NCBI GenBank assembly: GCA_021778805.1 | Contig: JAJYBV010000012.1 | Location: 1 to 51,181, forward strand | Direction: 5' to 3' | Length of the DNA: 51,181 bases | Source: Chloroflexota bacterium | GTDB taxonomy: Bacteria > Chloroflexota > Ktedonobacteria > Ktedonobacterales > JACDGC01 | In this document: positions 9,574 through 19,996 of the stretch, in pieces | How positions within the stretch are numbered: the stretch's first letter is position 1 | Layout: every line of letters begins with the position of its first letter | Program-made: the position numbers and the translations under genes | The notes under the pieces: generated by a model | What the model was told of the DNA's origin: nothing | The model's database searches: none | What the model saw: only the letters and a program-made list of their open reading frames with translations

Positions 9574-10791
9574 CTATAGTGAAACATCCAGCGCGGCTGC
9601 CGCGGTATTCATATCTTTATCTCCCCGGCCGGAAAGATTCACAATAATAATTTCCCCTGCGCGCATTTCACCGTTTTTATGCAGCGCAAATAATTCCGCA
9701 ATTGCGTGGGCGCTTTCCAAGGCCGGAATAATGCCTTCCATGCGGCAGAGCGCTTGGAACGCCGCCAGCGCCGGACCGTCTTCTATAGTGGTATAGCGTG
9801 CTCTGCCGGTTTCTTTCAACATGCTGTGTTCCGGGCCAACACCGGGATAATCCAACCCTGCCGATATGCTTTGCGTTTCCAAAATTTGTCCGTCATCGTT
9901 TTGCAGCACATAACTATATGAGCCATGCAGCGCGCCGGGGCTGCCATATGTTAGCGACGCCGCATTATGGCCCGGCTCTGGTCCGGAGCCGCCGGCTTCT
10001 ACGCCGATTAATTCCACCGCAGTGTCGTCAATAAAAGGATGAAAAATGCCGATAGCGTTTGATCCTCCGCCAACACATGCAATCACTTTGTCGGGCAAGC
10101 GGCCCTCTGCGGCTAAAATCTGCCGGCGGGCTTCGGTTCCTATAACCGATTGAAAATCGCGCACGATGCGCGGAAACGGGTGCGGACCAACAGCAGAGCC
10201 GATAAGGTAATGGGTAGTTTGTACATTGGTTACCCAGTCGCGCATTGCCTCGTTAATTGCGTCTTTTAAAGTTTTGCTGCCGCTTTCTACTGCGCGAATG
10301 TCTGCGCCCATCAGCCGGATGCGGAATGCATTTAACGTTTGCCGGCGAATATCTTCCACACCCATATAAATAACGCATTCAAGCCCCAACAGCGCGCAAG
10401 CAGCCGCAGTGGCCACACCATGCTGCCCGGCTCCGGTTTCCGCGATGACACGTTGTTTGCCCATTCGTTTTGTCAGCAACGCCTGGCCAATGGCGTTATT
10501 AATTTTATGCGCGCCGGTGTGCGCAAGATCTTCGCGTTTTAAATATATTTTTGCGCCGAAATGTTCCGATAGATTTCGCGCATAATATAACGGAGTTTCT
10601 CTGCCGACAAAATTTTTCAGCAAATCATCTAATTGCTGCTGAAACAATGGATCTTGCCGAGCCGCCAGATATTCGGATTCCAGCAATTCCAGCGCAAACA
10701 TAAGGCTTTCCGGCGCAAAAGTTCCGCCAAATGAGCCAAATCGACCCGCCGCGTTGGGATATTCCTGAGATTTTTTGGTAGATTGAATCAT
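9574..10791 (-). CDS. trpB: Tryptophan synthase beta subunit
   Basis: A 405-aa PLP enzyme that condenses indole with serine. The PLP lysine lies in [10 protein letters not shown], and the phosphate-binding loop is [21 protein letters not shown] at the N terminus and the overall length are typical of the TrpB1 form that pairs with TrpA. ATG 10791 has GAGGG at 10797-10801 five nt upstream; the open frame extends 31 residues further but without conservation or a ribosome site. It begins 22 nt after the trpC/F stop, so translational coupling is likely. Confidence 0.97.
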   Translation of the reverse strand: MIQSTKKSQEYPNAAGRFGSFGGTFAPESLMFALELLESEYLAARQDPLFQQQLDDLLKNFVGRETPLYYARNLSEHFGAKIYLKREDLAHTGAHKINNAIGQALLTKRMGKQRVIAETGAGQHGVATAAACALLGLECVIYMGVEDIRRQTLNAFRIRLMGADIRAVESGSKTLKDAINEAMRDWVTNVQTTHYLIGSAVGPHPFPRIVRDFQSVIGTEARRQILAAEGRLPDKVIACVGGGSNAIGIFHPFIDDTAVELIGVEAGGSGPEPGHNAASLTYGSPGALHGSYSYVLQNDDGQILETQSISAGLDYPGVGPEHSMLKETGRARYTTIEDGPALAAFQALCRMEGIIPALESAHAIAELFALHKNGEMRAGEIIIVNLSGRGDKDMNTAAAALDVSL

Positions 10792-10813
10792 ATACACCCT
10801 CGTTATCAGCTTG

Positions 10814-12250
10814 TTATAATGAATTACCGCGCGCGTTTGCGATAAACGCTTGTATGGCGGCGTGATCTTTTTTACCCGGCGCATGTTCTACTCCGCTGCT
10901 AACATCCACTCCCCAAGGGTGAACTATCGCGGCGGCTTCGCGCACATTGCCGGCGCGCAACCCCCCAGCAAGCATAAGCGGATAGCGCTGCGCCAATTCT
11001 TGGGCGGTGCGCCAGTCGCCAACGCGCCCGGTTCCTCCCAGTTCATGTTTTTCGGCGGAGTCTAGCAGCGGCATGCAGCCTATATTTAATGCGGCAATGA
11101 TCTCGTCTTCAGTATGTACGGCTGCTAAAACCGGCAGATGAAAATCGGCAAATTGCCATAGATTTTCTGTTGCCGGCCCGGTAAGCTGAACCGCTTGTAA
11201 TCCGGCAATTTCCGCAATGGCGCACAGCTCACTAAATGATTCAAAGGCAAATACACCTATCGTCATTTGGTTTTGCGGCAACTTTTGTGTTATGGCGCGC
11301 GCCGTTTGCGCGTCTATGTGGCGGGGACCCGGCGCAAAAATCATCCCGATAGCGTCGGCGCCGCACTGCGCGGCGGCAATTGCGTCGGCGGAATTGGTAA
11401 CACCACAAATTTTAACAAACGGAACTTGACCAGCCGGCGCTACTTGGCAAAATTTGGGCAGCCGCGCAAAATCAACCAGCGCGCGCCCAGGCTGTTCGCT
11501 GCGCATAAACGCCTCGCCGATCAATACCGCAGAAGCGCCGTAGCGCCGCATGCGGGCAAGATCTGCCCCGGAAGTAATGCCGCTTTCGGCGACGATAACT
11601 TTTGCCGGCTTTAACGTTGGCTGAATACGGCTGAGCAGCGTTGTATCCACTTCGAATGTGCTTAAATTGCGAGAGTTTACTCCCACAATAGCGGCGCCGG
11701 CGCACAACGCGCGCTGCGCTTCCTCTTCTGAATGAACCTCTACCAGCGGCTCCATTCCCAGCGTTCGGCTCAGCGCAAGCAGTTCACTGAGCATACGATC
11801 ATTCAGCAGCGCCGCAATCAATAAGCAGCAATCTGCTCCGGCGGCGCGCGCTTCATACACTTGATATTCGTCAAAAATAAAATCTTTGCGTAATATTGGC
11901 GTTTGCGGCGCAGCGTGTTTTACCGCGCGCAGATCTTGAAGACTTCCTTGAAAAAAATCTTCTTCAGTCAGAACCGAGATCATCGCCGCGCCGGCTTCGG
12001 CGTAGCTGCTGGCTGTCTCGGCAGGATCCAGATCCGGCCGCAAGGCGCCTTTTGAAGGAGACGCGCGTTTTATTTCAGCAATTATTTGTATGGCGCCATT
12101 TGGGTTTTGCAGCGCTGCCAGCGCGTTCAGCGGCGGAGTTGCGGCGTAAGCCATCTGTTGCATTACTGCCAATGGAACATCAATTTTCCGCTGCTCTAAC
12201 CGTATTTTTACGGCGTTGGCAATAGTTGGTAAAAAGGCGCCGGTGTTCAT
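10814..12250 (-). CDS. trpCF: Fused indole-3-glycerol-phosphate synthase / phosphoribosylanthranilate isomerase
   Basis: A 478-aa bifunctional protein. Residues 1 to about 265 are TrpC ([45 protein letters not shown]), which closes the indole ring. Residues about 275-478 are TrpF (FVKICGVTN with the catalytic Cys, [15 protein letters not shown] with the catalytic Asp, LAGGL), which performs the preceding Amadori rearrangement. The domain order is that of the enterobacterial fusion; most bacteria keep the two genes apart. The joint is a short Pro/Gly-containing linker (APAGQVP). It lies 43 nt after trpD. No frameshift is seen, so this is a true fusion. Confidence 0.96.
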   Translation of the reverse strand: MNTGAFLPTIANAVKIRLEQRKIDVPLAVMQQMAYAATPPLNALAALQNPNGAIQIIAEIKRASPSKGALRPDLDPAETASSYAEAGAAMISVLTEEDFFQGSLQDLRAVKHAAPQTPILRKDFIFDEYQVYEARAAGADCCLLIAALLNDRMLSELLALSRTLGMEPLVEVHSEEEAQRALCAGAAIVGVNSRNLSTFEVDTTLLSRIQPTLKPAKVIVAESGITSGADLARMRRYGASAVLIGEAFMRSEQPGRALVDFARLPKFCQVAPAGQVPFVKICGVTNSADAIAAAQCGADAIGMIFAPGPRHIDAQTARAITQKLPQNQMTIGVFAFESFSELCAIAEIAGLQAVQLTGPATENLWQFADFHLPVLAAVHTEDEIIAALNIGCMPLLDSAEKHELGGTGRVGDWRTAQELAQRYPLMLAGGLRAGNVREAAAIVHPWGVDVSSGVEHAPGKKDHAAIQAFIANARGNSL

Positions 12251-12293
12251 AGCACAAACTTCACTTTTCTCAATAATTCAGAGATGATTCGCT

Positions 12294-13349
12294 TCAATTT
12301 GCCGCATAAGATTGCATGCGCGTCGCCGCCAAATCTTGGGAAAGCGCAATAAATTTTCCCATTGTTTGCAGCGCGCCATTAGGGTTCATGTGTGATTTAG
12401 CCAGTTTTACGCCATCTTTAATCGATTTGGCCTTGCCGCTGATATACAGCGCGGCGCCGGCGTTCAGCGCGATAACATCGGCTTGCGGGCCGGTAATTTC
12501 TCCGGAAAGAACACCGCGAATTATAGCGGCGTTGGTTTTGGCGTCTCCGCCGCGCAAAGCAGAAAGCGGCGCAGTGGTAAGCCCCATTTCCTGCGGATCA
12601 ACAGTGTATTCGCGAATAGTTCCTTTTGCGCCGGAGATTTCCGCGACGCGAGTTTTTGCTTGCAGCGAAAATTCATCCACACCATCTTCACCATGCACAA
12701 CCAACGCGCGGTGTACACCCAGCCGCAGCAAAGCTTCGGCCATAATAGGCACAAGGCTGCTTTTGGGCGCGCCCAGCAATTGATATGGTGTTTGCGAGGG
12801 ATTGGTAAGCGGCCCCAAAATATTAAAAACAGTCCGAAAACCAAGTTCTTTCCGCACCGGAGCGGCGTATTTCATAGAGGGATGATAGGCCGGGGCAAAC
12901 ATAAAGCCAAAGCCGCTTTCGCGAACGGTTTGCGCAACATCTGCCGGATCCAAATCTATTTTGGCGCCCAGCGCTTCCAGAACATCGGCGCTGCCGCAGA
13001 GACTTGTTGCGGCGCGATTGCCATGTTTAGCAACCGGCTGCCCGCAAGCCGCAATAACAAACGCCGCCGCTGTAGATATATTGAATGTGTTAGATCCGTC
13101 ACCACCGGTACCGCACGTATCCAGCGCCTCTAGGTCGTCTAATTGAACTTTGCGGGCATATTGCCGCATTCCTTTTGCCAGCCCGGTAATTTCATCTGCC
13201 GTTTCGCCTTTAATGCGCAGCGCGGTAAGTATTGCGGCTATCTGCGCGGGAACTACATTGCCAGACATAATGTCATTCATAACTTGAAAAGCTTGTGTTT
13301 CATCTAATGAACTTCCCCGCAATAGGGTATTTAGTGTTTCAAGAAACAT
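12294..13349 (-). CDS. trpD: Anthranilate phosphoribosyltransferase
   Basis: A 351-aa enzyme that transfers phosphoribose from PRPP to anthranilate. [17 protein letters not shown] is the PRPP/Mg site and [21 protein letters not shown] is the second signature. ATG 13349 is set by GGAGG at 13357-13361 and by the family N terminus ([11 protein letters not shown]); the longer open frame upstream is the other frame of trpG. The start overlaps the end of trpG by 19 nt, indicating translational coupling. Stand-alone trpD, not fused to trpG as in enterobacteria. Confidence 0.96.
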   Translation of the reverse strand: MFLETLNTLLRGSSLDETQAFQVMNDIMSGNVVPAQIAAILTALRIKGETADEITGLAKGMRQYARKVQLDDLEALDTCGTGGDGSNTFNISTAAAFVIAACGQPVAKHGNRAATSLCGSADVLEALGAKIDLDPADVAQTVRESGFGFMFAPAYHPSMKYAAPVRKELGFRTVFNILGPLTNPSQTPYQLLGAPKSSLVPIMAEALLRLGVHRALVVHGEDGVDEFSLQAKTRVAEISGAKGTIREYTVDPQEMGLTTAPLSALRGGDAKTNAAIIRGVLSGEITGPQADVIALNAGAALYISGKAKSIKDGVKLAKSHMNPNGALQTMGKFIALSQDLAATRMQSYAAN

Positions 13350-13915
13350 GCCGGAGCCTCCAAAAATGTTTTGAGCATTTGCTTGCCGTTGCTTGTTAAT
13401 ATAGATTCGGGATGAAATTGTACGCCTTCGATTGGAAAACGCACATGCCTTATTCCCATAATCAAACCATCTGCGTTCCATGCGGTAACTTCTAATTCCG
13501 CCGGCAACGCCGCGCGATCGATAATAAGGCTGTGATAGCGCGTTGCCGTAAACGGATTTGTGATACTGCTGAATATGCCTGTTCCATCGTGAAATATCGT
13601 ATCGGTTTTGCCATGCGCGGGGCGGGGCGCACGAATAACGCTGCCACCAAACGCCTGCCCAATTGCCTGGTGTCCTAAACACACGCCTAAAATTGGAATG
13701 GTGGCCCCAAACGTTTTAATCACTTCAAGGGAAACGCCGGCTTCATTTGGTGTCGATGGTCCCGGTGAAATGACGATACGCTGCGGCTGCATAGCGGCGA
13801 TTTCTTTTGTTGAAATTGCGTCATTGCGAATTACCTGAACGTCTGCGCCGAGTTCACTGAAATATTGATAGAGATTCCAAGTAAAACTGTCATAGTTATC
13901 AATTAACAGAATCAT
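13331..13915 (-). CDS. trpG: Anthranilate synthase component II, glutamine amidotransferase
   Basis: A 194-aa class I glutaminase that supplies ammonia to TrpE. The nucleophile Cys is in [11 protein letters not shown], the oxyanion loop is [11 protein letters not shown], and the His/Glu pair is in VQFHPESIL. It may also serve p-aminobenzoate synthase, since PabA and TrpG are often one amphibolic protein. GGGAGG precedes ATG 13915 inside the trpE coding sequence. The gene overlaps trpE by 17 nt and trpD by 19 nt. Confidence 0.96.
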   Translation of the reverse strand: MILLIDNYDSFTWNLYQYFSELGADVQVIRNDAISTKEIAAMQPQRIVISPGPSTPNEAGVSLEVIKTFGATIPILGVCLGHQAIGQAFGGSVIRAPRPAHGKTDTIFHDGTGIFSSITNPFTATRYHSLIIDRAALPAELEVTAWNADGLIMGIRHVRFPIEGVQFHPESILTSNGKQMLKTFLEAPACFLKH

Positions 13916-15512
13916 GGATTTTTCCTCCCTTGCTCACTGGCGCTTTTGCGGCAGATTTTGGTGTTTTGTTGTTGGTGTTGAATGTTTCGGCCATTTCCAC
14001 TGCCTGCCATAGCGCTTGGGCTTTGCGTTCGGTTTCCATAAATTCTGCTTCCGGCTCGGAATCTGCGACAATTCCTGCGCCAGATTGCGCATAGGCAACA
14101 CCATCTTTTATCACCAATGTGCGGATAGCAATTGCCATATCTGCATTGCCGTTATAGCCAAAGTAGCCCACACCTCCGCCGTAAACGCCGCGTTTTATGC
14201 CTTCCAGTTCGGCGATAATCTGCATGGCTTTTATTTTCGGCGCGCCGGTTAATGTGCCGGCGGGGAATACAGACCGCACTGCGTCAAAAGCGGTGAGACC
14301 GCTGCGCAATTTGCCGGTGATATGCGAAACCAAATGCATTACATGCGAATATCTTTCCACATCCATCATTTGTGTTACCCGCACTGTGCCCGGCTCTGCC
14401 ACTCTGCCCAAGTCATTGCGGCCCAAGTCAACCAGCATAACATGTTCGGCTTGTTCTTTAGGGTCATAGCGCAGTTCAGCTTCAAACGCCGCGTCGGCGC
14501 CGCCGTTTTCGCCCCGCGGCCGTGTTCCGGCGATAGGGTGCGCGGCGACTTCGCCGTTTTCTACTCGCGCCAGCATTTCCGGGGATGCTCCGGCGATTAC
14601 AAAATCTTTGCAGTCCAAATAAAACTGATAAGGAGATGGATTCAACGCGCGCAAGGCCCTGTACACCGAGAACGGATCGCAGCGCAACACGCGGGATGTT
14701 CGGCGCGAAGGCACAATTTGAAATGCGTCTCCGGCAAAAATAGCCTCTTTAGCGCTGTTTGTCATGTGTATAAAGCGCGCTTTATCTTCCGCATAGTTCC
14801 ATTTTTGCGCATGCGCTGCGGCAGATTTTTTTTGCGCCGCCGGTTTACGGAACGGCGCTGTTTCCAGCGTCTGCTGCAATTCATCTAAAATATTTTGCGC
14901 CTGCCGCAAATTTGCCGCGTGGTCTTGGCGTAAATCGGCGTGGGTAAGCAGTATGGCGCGGTGCGCAATATGATCAAAGATTACGAAGGTATTGGTGAAA
15001 ATAATGCACGCATCCGGCAATTGCAACGAATCTTGCTCCGGAACGGCAATCGGCTCATAACGCGCGGCAATTTCGTAGCCGAGGTAGCCAACTGCGCCGC
15101 CAATTAATCTAGGCGCAGCCGATCCCGGTGAGAGTGGCAAATTGAAGGGAGCCACACGGTTTAACAACAGTTCATCTTCAATAACCTTTAGCGGATCTGC
15201 CACATCGTCGACCTGTGTAACAGCGCCGGATTGCGTGTTGATTCGTTCACACATAGCGCCGTGAAAAAGCAGTACCGTTTCGGGATACAGCCCGATAAAG
15301 GAAAAGCGCGCCAGTTTTTCGCCGCCTTCAACGGATTCCAGCAGAAATGTGTATGGATCTCCCTGCGCAAGCTTGCGATATGCAGAAACCGGAGTATCGC
15401 AGTCTGCCAGCAATTCCCGCCAAACAGGGTAAAGTGTGTACCCTGTTTGTGCGGCGTTTTGCATTTGCCGCAATAAATCATTGCCAGGTATTGTAGTTGC
15501 AGTTCCCGTCAT
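13899..15512 (-). CDS. trpE: Anthranilate synthase component I
   Basis: A 537-aa chorismate-utilising enzyme that makes anthranilate. The N-terminal part carries the tryptophan-feedback motif LLES (near residue 54) followed by RFSFIG. The catalytic half has [20 protein letters not shown] and [11 protein letters not shown], which separate TrpE from PabB and isochorismate synthases. So enzyme activity is probably feedback-inhibited in addition to the T-box control of expression. The C-terminal 25 residues (after ETFNTN) are a Lys/Ser-rich tail that overlaps trpG. The ATG at 15512 lies 31 nt after trpS with only a weak ribosome site. Confidence 0.96.
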   Translation of the reverse strand: MTGTATTIPGNDLLRQMQNAAQTGYTLYPVWRELLADCDTPVSAYRKLAQGDPYTFLLESVEGGEKLARFSFIGLYPETVLLFHGAMCERINTQSGAVTQVDDVADPLKVIEDELLLNRVAPFNLPLSPGSAAPRLIGGAVGYLGYEIAARYEPIAVPEQDSLQLPDACIIFTNTFVIFDHIAHRAILLTHADLRQDHAANLRQAQNILDELQQTLETAPFRKPAAQKKSAAAHAQKWNYAEDKARFIHMTNSAKEAIFAGDAFQIVPSRRTSRVLRCDPFSVYRALRALNPSPYQFYLDCKDFVIAGASPEMLARVENGEVAAHPIAGTRPRGENGGADAAFEAELRYDPKEQAEHVMLVDLGRNDLGRVAEPGTVRVTQMMDVERYSHVMHLVSHITGKLRSGLTAFDAVRSVFPAGTLTGAPKIKAMQIIAELEGIKRGVYGGGVGYFGYNGNADMAIAIRTLVIKDGVAYAQSGAGIVADSEPEAEFMETERKAQALWQAVEMAETFNTNNKTPKSAAKAPVSKGGKIHDSVN

Positions 15513-15543
15513 AAACCTGTTTTCCCTTCAATGTTTGCTGTAA

Positions 15544-16602
15544 TTAGCCTAACCCCATAGCTTTTTGTGCGCGTTTTAACGTTGCCTCGGCGCGCGGGCG
15601 AACCTTATCGGCGGCGGCGGATATCAAGTGTTCCAGCGTTGCTTTATCGCCGATGTAGTCGTTATATTTACGCTGAAACGGCTCAAATATTGCAACGGTC
15701 AGGTCGGTTAATTCACTTTTCAGTTCTTTATAGCCTTTTCCGGCAAAATGCTCTTCAATTTCCGCCGCGCTTTTTTCAGTTAAAGATTGGTAGATGGTCA
15801 ACAGATTATACAGCCCTTTGCGTTCCGGATCGAACACGATGGAAGTTTGGGAATCGGTAACGGCGCGGGCATATTTCTTTTTGATTTGTGATGGCGTATC
15901 CAACATAGAGATAGCGCCATCCGGCTCGCTTTTCGACATTTTCCGCTCCGGGTCTGTCAGCGACATAATGCGCGCGCCGAGTTCGCGGATGAGCGCTTCC
16001 GGCAAAACGAATGTTTTGCCAAAATGTTCATTAAAGCGCAAAACGATATCGCGGGTTAATTCTATGTGCTGCCGCTGATCGTCTCCTACAGGAACGAGGT
16101 TGGTGTCATACAGCAAGATATCGGCTGCCATCAGCACCGGATATGTATATAATCCGGCAGTTGCGTTTTCGCGATCTTCTCCGGCCTTCGACTTAAATTG
16201 GTGCATCCGGTTCAGCCAGCCTAATGAAGAAACACAACCCAAAATCCAAGCTAATTCTGCGTGCGCGCTAATATGCGACTGCACAAACACCGGCGCTTTC
16301 TCGGGGTCTAGGCCAATTGCCAGCAGCATTGCCACCATATTTCTGGTATTTGCGTGAAGTTCCTTGGGATTTTGATGCTGGGGCACCGTAATGGCGTGCA
16401 GATCTACCACGCAGAAAATATTGTCATATATATCTTGTTCAGCAACCCAATGCCGCATGGCGCCAAGGTAATTGCCAATGTGCGGCACACCGGTAGATTG
16501 AATGCCGGATAGGATGCGTTTTTTTCGCGGCGCGCCTTGTGATTTTTCCTGTACTTCAGTATGCGTTTTTTCTGGTTCCACAGCGACGGATTTGTTTGAC
16601 AT
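15544..16602 (-). CDS. trpS: Tryptophanyl-tRNA synthetase
   Basis: A 352-aa class I synthetase that charges tRNA-Trp. The HIGH-type motif is P40-H-I-G-N and the KMSKS motif is at residues 221-225. A Lys/Glu-rich extension of about 25 residues precedes the core. ATG 16602 has AAAGGA at 16612-16617. It is the first gene after the T-box leader and is followed closely by trpE, so the charging enzyme and the whole biosynthetic pathway share one switch. Confidence 0.97.
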   Translation of the reverse strand: MSNKSVAVEPEKTHTEVQEKSQGAPRKKRILSGIQSTGVPHIGNYLGAMRHWVAEQDIYDNIFCVVDLHAITVPQHQNPKELHANTRNMVAMLLAIGLDPEKAPVFVQSHISAHAELAWILGCVSSLGWLNRMHQFKSKAGEDRENATAGLYTYPVLMAADILLYDTNLVPVGDDQRQHIELTRDIVLRFNEHFGKTFVLPEALIRELGARIMSLTDPERKMSKSEPDGAISMLDTPSQIKKKYARAVTDSQTSIVFDPERKGLYNLLTIYQSLTEKSAAEIEEHFAGKGYKELKSELTDLTVAIFEPFQRKYNDYIGDKATLEHLISAAADKVRPRAEATLKRAQKAMGLG

Positions 16603-16639
16603 AGCCGGTTATCCTTTCAAAATAAGAAAAATTGACCAT

Positions 16640-16674
16640 AAAAAAAGCCTCTCATCCCCATATGGGACGAGAGG
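16640..16674 (-). terminator. T-box intrinsic terminator
   Basis: On the minus strand CCTCTCGTCCCATA pairs with TGGGGATGAGAGG (16674-16648) and is followed by a run of T (16646-16640). The upstream T-box sequence would form the competing antiterminator. It ends 38 nt before the trpS ATG. Confidence 0.9.
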
Positions 16675-16995
16675 TTATATATAACACTTTCGTGGTTCCA
16701 CCCAATTTTAAATATGCATGCGGCGAATTTTCTTTGCGTAACAAAATAGGCAATTGGAAAATAGCGCTTCAGCATATTCCTCATTATTCGATACGGGAAG
16801 ATAGACACTAACTTCCGATACCCAGCGCCGATAACGGTGCGCAACCGGATCATCCCTAACGCAAAAGCGCTCGGAATGCTGCTCACAGGCCCATTCACCG
16901 AAACTTCCAAAACTGACTTGCACCGCCGTCAGCTCGCTGATTTGGAGTATTTCGCTTACTCTTCCTGATCAAAGCTATAAAAGATTTTGCTGTTA
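16640..16995 (-). promoter_or_regulatory. Tryptophan-specific T-box riboswitch
   Basis: The minus-strand leader of trpS has the T-box parts in order. A Stem I has an AGTA-type element (GAAGAGTAAGCGAAATACTC). The specifier region reads GAATGGGCCTGTGAGC, with specifier codon TGG (Trp) at 16893-16891. The T-box sequence GGGTGGAACCACG lies at 16703-16691, and its TGGA can pair with the tRNA acceptor end. A terminator follows directly. Uncharged tRNA-Trp should stabilise the antiterminator and turn on trpS-EGD-CF-BA. Boundaries are from the promoter and the terminator; the exact Stem I limits are approximate. Confidence 0.93.
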
Positions 16996-17000
16996 TCGAT

Positions 17001-17029
17001 ACTATACCTGATTTTTGCGGTTTTGTCAA
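17001..17029 (-). promoter_or_regulatory. Promoter of the trp operon
   Basis: TTGACA (17029-17024) and TATAGT (17006-17001) on the minus strand with a 17-nt spacer. Transcription would begin near 16995, at the foot of the T-box Stem I. No operator-like palindrome overlaps it, which fits control by the leader RNA. The adjoining gap 17030-17070 has no clear terminator for the upstream ABC operon, so some readthrough into the leader is possible. Confidence 0.85.
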
Positions 17030-17070
17030 GTCGCAAATTGGCAAAAATTATTTTATCTCGCGAACAATAC

Positions 17071-18180
17071 TTAATGGGATGCCAGCGCAGGTTCTGTTTC
17101 GGCTTTAACCAGCAGGCAGCGATCTTTCGGTAATGTTACCCAAACAAAGGTCCCGGGTAGAATCTGTTCAGCGCTATCAGCAAGAAGCGGCTCGCGCAGC
17201 GGCGTTTGAATTGATAGGCGCCAGCGGCCTTCGCTGAACGAAGCCCTGTGCACTGTGCCCGAAAATACATTTTCTTTGTTTTCCGGTTCCGCTGCCGAAG
17301 TTATAATCGATTCGGGCCGGCATAAAACAGCACATTGACCGGTTGCAATTATCTCATCTCGTGGCGCCAGGCAATGGATGCGCAGACCGTTTTGTTCCAC
17401 AATGGTTTCACCTGATTGCGGATTCTGCGTTATACCGCTGATGATATTTGCTGCGCCCATAAATGCGCCGATAAACGCAGAGTCCGGTTTATGATAGAGT
17501 TCCGCAGGGGGGCCAAATTGCTGGATTTTGCCGTTTTTCAACAGTAAAATCCGATCGGACATTACCATAGCTTCATTTTGATCGTGAGTAACATTAATAA
17601 CCGTCATACGAGCTTTTTGCACTATTTCCAACAATTCATGCCGCATTGTTTCCCGCAAACCGGTATCCAAGCTGGATAGCGGTTCATCCAAAAGCAACAG
17701 CGGCGGATGAATTGATAAAGCGCGCGCTAACGCAACACGCTGCTGCTGTCCACCGGAAAGCTGAAATGGAAATCTGTGTTCTAAACCAGTAAGCGCTGTT
17801 AAATCCAGCATTTCGTGCACCCGGGCGCGTATATCGTGAGACGCCATGCGCCGCAGCCGCAATCCAAAGGAAATATTTTGCGCAACGGTCATATGCGGCC
17901 ACAGCGCATAATCTTGAAACACCATACCCAGGCCGCGTTCCTCAACAGGAGTATTGCGCTTAGGGCCAAATATTTCTTTGCCGCCAATACTAATGTGTCC
18001 GCTATCCGGTTCCGCTAGGCCGGCAAGCATACGTAAAACGGTTGTTTTGCCGCTTCCCGAAGGGCCGAGCAGGGACAAAAATGCGCCTTGTTCAAGCGAA
18101 AAATCTATATTCTGCGCTGCAAAATTTGCGCCATATCGCTTGGTTAAGCCTTTTACTGTAATAAATGCTTCTTGAGTCAT
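17071..18180 (-). CDS. ABC importer ATP-binding protein (FbpC/PotA type)
   Basis: A 369-aa ATPase of the CUT1/FbpC/PotA class. Walker A GPSGSGKTT starts at residue 39; LSGGQQQRVALARAL is the signature and LLLLDEPLSSLD is Walker B with the D-loop. Residues about 240-369 form the C-terminal TOBE-type regulatory domain typical of importers for iron, polyamine, sulfate and similar solutes. Its ATG overlaps the permease stop by 4 nt (ATGA), so the two are coupled. It is the last gene of the SBP-permease-ATPase operon. The substrate is discussed under the binding protein. Confidence 0.93.
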   Translation of the reverse strand: MTQEAFITVKGLTKRYGANFAAQNIDFSLEQGAFLSLLGPSGSGKTTVLRMLAGLAEPDSGHISIGGKEIFGPKRNTPVEERGLGMVFQDYALWPHMTVAQNISFGLRLRRMASHDIRARVHEMLDLTALTGLEHRFPFQLSGGQQQRVALARALSIHPPLLLLDEPLSSLDTGLRETMRHELLEIVQKARMTVINVTHDQNEAMVMSDRILLLKNGKIQQFGPPAELYHKPDSAFIGAFMGAANIISGITQNPQSGETIVEQNGLRIHCLAPRDEIIATGQCAVLCRPESIITSAAEPENKENVFSGTVHRASFSEGRWRLSIQTPLREPLLADSAEQILPGTFVWVTLPKDRCLLVKAETEPALASH

Positions 18181-19991
18181 ATGTTTTTTTGCGCACCCAT
18201 CTGTTTAAATTGCTGATACATAAACGGAACCAGCCTAAGCAGCAGCAGAATCGCCGCAACAACGCCGATATTCAGCATTGCCAGCGCCATGCCTTGTTCA
18301 ACGCGAAATGTTCCAAAATATCCGGTAATACGAACGGGCATAGTAGGCTGCCCGGGCGGATACAGCAATTCAGAGGCAGCTAATTCAAAGATTGTTCCCG
18401 TAAAAATCAGCAGCCAAATATTTAGCAATCCGGATTGCATGATTGGCGCGATAATGCGCATGACGACGCTGATTAATCCTGCGCCCTGCACTCTTGCAGC
18501 TTCAATCATCGATTCGCCAATTTGATCTATCGCGCCGGAACTTAAACGAATGGCGTATGGCAGCGCGCCGCCGATGTAGGCTGCCAAAAGAATCCAGATA
18601 GTTCCATAAAAATGCGGCTCACCGCGCCCGCCAATGCCGATATTTTCCAAATACGGCGAGTTCCAGGCAAAAATATATCCACTTGCTAAAATAATACCGG
18701 GAACCGAAATGGTTATCAGTGTAGTAAAATTCAATAATTTTCTGCCCGGCATCTGTGTTCTGCTGATGAGAAACGCAATGAATAATCCACTGAAGACGAC
18801 TATTGTTGCAGCCGCAATGGCCAGTTTAAACGAAATGCCAAATGATTGCAGATCATCACTGCCATGCTGCAAAATCCGCTGATAATTTACAAGCGTGATA
18901 TTGGAAGGAATGATTCCATTGGCAAATGAATGTTCAACGGAAAGCAATATGCACTCAGAAAGTGGCAGCAACAGCGAAAAGATCGCCACAATCCCTGTAA
19001 ATGCCATTGCCGCCCAGCGCCATTTTTTGAGCGGTGTTTTCACCGATGGCCGTGTTTTGCCACTGATTATTTGGTAAGATTTTACGCGCAGCAACCGCGA
19101 TTGGCCGAGTAACGCCGCGGCAATTACTAAAAATAGCAGCAGCGAAAGTGCGGCCGCTAATGGAAAATTCACCGGAAATGTATTAATAGCGTCATAAATT
19201 TGGTAGGTTATAAGCGGCACATTGGCGTTTTGCGCTATAGTTGCCGCTGTGCCAAAATCTGAAAGCGCCTCGGCAAACACGATGAGCGCTCCGGAAAGTA
19301 TCGCTGGTATCAGCAGCGGAAGATTTATTTGCAGCCATGCGCGCAGCGCCGAAGCGCCTTGTGAACGCGCAGCTTCTTCAAACTCAGATCCCAGCCATAC
19401 CAGTCCCGCGCTGACAGCGAGGTATACAAAAGGAAAATTTTTTAAAATCAGCAGAAACGCTACCCCTGCCGGCGAAAAAAAGGTGTTAATCAGCCAATCC
19501 GGAAGGTGGATGAAATGATCGATTGTGCCGTCTCGAATCATCAGCACTGTCCACGCTTCACCTAACAAAAACGAGGGAGTAAAAAAAACTATCCAAACTA
19601 AAAAATCGATATATTTTGCGCCGGGAAATGAAGTGCGGCGCGCTAAAACAGCTAAAACAACACCGATGAATGATGCGCCAACGCTTGTTATCAGCGCTAA
19701 AATAACTGAGGCAGAAATCGATTTATAACTTGCTTTATCGGTAAACACTTGTTGAAGAGCATGTAAACTGAAATGCGTATCGGGATTTAACGCAAATAAA
19801 TTGGGAAATACACTTTGTATAAAAATAGCCGCTAATGGGTAAATAACTAATATACCAAGCGCCGAAACAACAAGAATAGTTACCAAAGATCCTCCGGCGA
19901 CGCGGAGGAGACGCCGCCGGAACATCAAAGCAGTAACGGTGGCTGAAGCGGTTTGCTCCGCTTCAGCATCGGGAACCATAGAGGCTTCCAT
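18177..19991 (-). CDS. ABC importer permease, fused double-domain (FbpB type)
   Basis: A 604-aa membrane protein with about 12 predicted helices in two homologous halves, each with an EAA-type loop: EEAARSQGASALRAW in the first half and IEAARVQGAGLISV in the second. Such double permeases are characteristic of FbpB/ThiP-like importers, where one chain supplies both membrane subunits. I chose ATG 19991, which follows AGGAAG and lies 5 nt after the binding-protein stop; an ATG at 20030 lies inside the upstream gene. The N-terminal 40 residues are cytoplasmic and acidic. Confidence 0.93.
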   Translation of the reverse strand: MEASMVPDAEAEQTASATVTALMFRRRLLRVAGGSLVTILVVSALGILVIYPLAAIFIQSVFPNLFALNPDTHFSLHALQQVFTDKASYKSISASVILALITSVGASFIGVVLAVLARRTSFPGAKYIDFLVWIVFFTPSFLLGEAWTVLMIRDGTIDHFIHLPDWLINTFFSPAGVAFLLILKNFPFVYLAVSAGLVWLGSEFEEAARSQGASALRAWLQINLPLLIPAILSGALIVFAEALSDFGTAATIAQNANVPLITYQIYDAINTFPVNFPLAAALSLLLFLVIAAALLGQSRLLRVKSYQIISGKTRPSVKTPLKKWRWAAMAFTGIVAIFSLLLPLSECILLSVEHSFANGIIPSNITLVNYQRILQHGSDDLQSFGISFKLAIAAATIVVFSGLFIAFLISRTQMPGRKLLNFTTLITISVPGIILASGYIFAWNSPYLENIGIGGRGEPHFYGTIWILLAAYIGGALPYAIRLSSGAIDQIGESMIEAARVQGAGLISVVMRIIAPIMQSGLLNIWLLIFTGTIFELAASELLYPPGQPTMPVRITGYFGTFRVEQGMALAMLNIGVVAAILLLLRLVPFMYQQFKQMGAQKNI

Positions 19992-19996
19992 ATTAC

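Noticed and set aside
16617-16923. Open frames within the trpS leader
   Set aside because: They fall in the T-box riboswitch; no Trp-rich leader peptide is seen, so peptide-based attenuation is not supported.
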